Origin: Theocolax elegans
Taxonomy: Eukaryota > Arthropoda > Insecta > Hymenoptera > Cerocephalidae
NCBI GenBank assembly: GCA_026168455.1
Contig: CM047426.1
Coordinates: 31,183,058-31,247,057 of the forward strand
DNA: 64,000 nucleotides
Direction of reading: 5' to 3'
This document shows positions 63,061-64,000 of this stretch, in pieces (position 1 is the first letter of the stretch; each line of letters begins with the position of its first letter). Both the position numbers and the translations under genes were made by a program. The notes beneath the pieces are model-generated. The model saw only the letters and a program-made list of their open reading frames with translations, ran no database searches and was not told where the DNA came from.

Positions 63061-64000
63061 AAAATGTGTGTATAAACACGATAGGTGAGTTGTATTTTTT
63101 ATAAACTTAATTGCATGTGGTTGTTACATTATATTTGTAAAACTAAAAATAATAACGTGTCTTATCAGTAATTCAGCACTAATGAAATTTCCAGAGAAGA
63201 AGATAGCGCGAGATATAAAAGTTTTGATTTTCATTTAAATAACTAAAAACTTTTATGGCTTGTTTTTAATTAACGTTAAAACTTTTTACCAAAATTTATA
63301 AACTTGTGTAATAACTTAAATTTGAGTTGTGTCAAAAAATATAAAAAAAATTAGACGCAATTAATTTGAAATTTTACTTTAATATTTGTGAAATGATTGT
63401 AAACATTCGCTGATGTTAAGGTTCTACGCCTGTATAAGTCTAAAGATCAGTTATTTATATGCATAAGCTAAGATAATACTAAATAAGAATACAATTTTTT
63501 TATAAATGTTTAAGTTATATGAAAATACCTAATAAGCCAGGTGATAAAGTATTTACTATTAAATCTAAATTTATCTGTTTTTAATGGAATATTGAGAATC
63601 ACAAGTTGGTCGTTTTTTGTTACTTGCGTTCAACTTAAAAAAACTATTCTGATCATAAATTACATAATAGTATCATTTTTCATTATATTCATATTTTTTG
63701 TGTGTTTATCTTTAAAAAATTATTTGAATGATAAAATGCCCAATAGGTATGAGTTTTGTTATTTTTATACATTTATATAAATTAGATTTATAAATTTATT
63801 ACATTTCCAAAACATTTTCATTAAATGTGCTATAAAAAATAAGGTGATATATTGAAATTATATTTTTACTAAATTACTTTAATTAAACAATAAAAACAAT
63901 AGAAAACATACATTTTAAATTAAAGTAACGTAGGAATAATGCTTGTTTGTATATTTTTTATACTTAGATTATGAGCGCCGTTAAATATTAAGGTAAAGCT
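63061..64000. other. AT-rich DNA, nothing recognised
   Basis: Very AT-rich. The 79-codon ORF at 63541-63780 is a hydrophobic Ile/Leu/Phe-rich chance frame. Confidence 0.55.

Overview
The window looks like intergenic or intronic DNA from an insect. The BEL/Pao gag-pol, the R1-clade LINE fragments and the tRNA-headed SINEs are all arthropod-type repeats. AT-rich DNA broken by short CpG-rich blocks fits a hymenopteran, but nothing here fixes the species. I found no host protein-coding exon I could support. Apart from the BEL/Pao gag-pol, almost all ATG-initiated ORFs of 60-240 codons look like chance frames or pieces of broken transposons.

Layout. 1-4852 holds the 3' part of a BEL/Pao LTR retrotransposon: an intact 1450-codon gag-pol frame cut by the left window edge, a polypurine tract and a 3' LTR. 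4853-24680 is mostly AT-rich DNA with a 138-bp pure CT microsatellite, several small tandem repeats, an R1-type LINE ORF1 remnant (12.3 kb), a SINE (15.6 kb) and a tRNA-like fragment (20.4 kb). 24.7-28.5 kb holds two decayed retroelements on the minus strand (BEL/Pao, then an R1-type LINE) and a second SINE with a clean target-site duplication. 28.5-35.7 kb is AT-rich with CpG-rich islands, a TA/CA microsatellite and one member of a foldback-like repeat family. 35.7-41.5 kb is a tandem duplication of about 2.86 kb with almost identical copies. 41.5-48.8 kb is AT-rich with CpG blocks, a small candidate MITE and a decayed SINE. 48.8-52.9 kb is the densest part: a 1.25-kb foldback element with internally duplicated hairpins, a 203-bp TG...CA element carrying a tRNA-like sequence, a 2.0-kb near-perfect palindrome and a further half-copy of the same family. 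52.9-64 kb has a third LINE remnant (56 kb), two adjacent inverted-repeat MITEs (59.2-60.5 kb) and a motif-dense, enhancer-like block near 62.7-63.06 kb.

The most unusual content is the foldback family. At least four loci (34.5, 48.8, 51.0 and 52.6 kb) share an internal sequence order. The complete ones share termini starting GGG.TATT.CACGT and lie at TA-rich sites. The largest is nested inside palindromic flanks, giving one 2-kb inverted repeat. None of these loci encodes a recognisable transposase, so they would have to be mobilised in trans.
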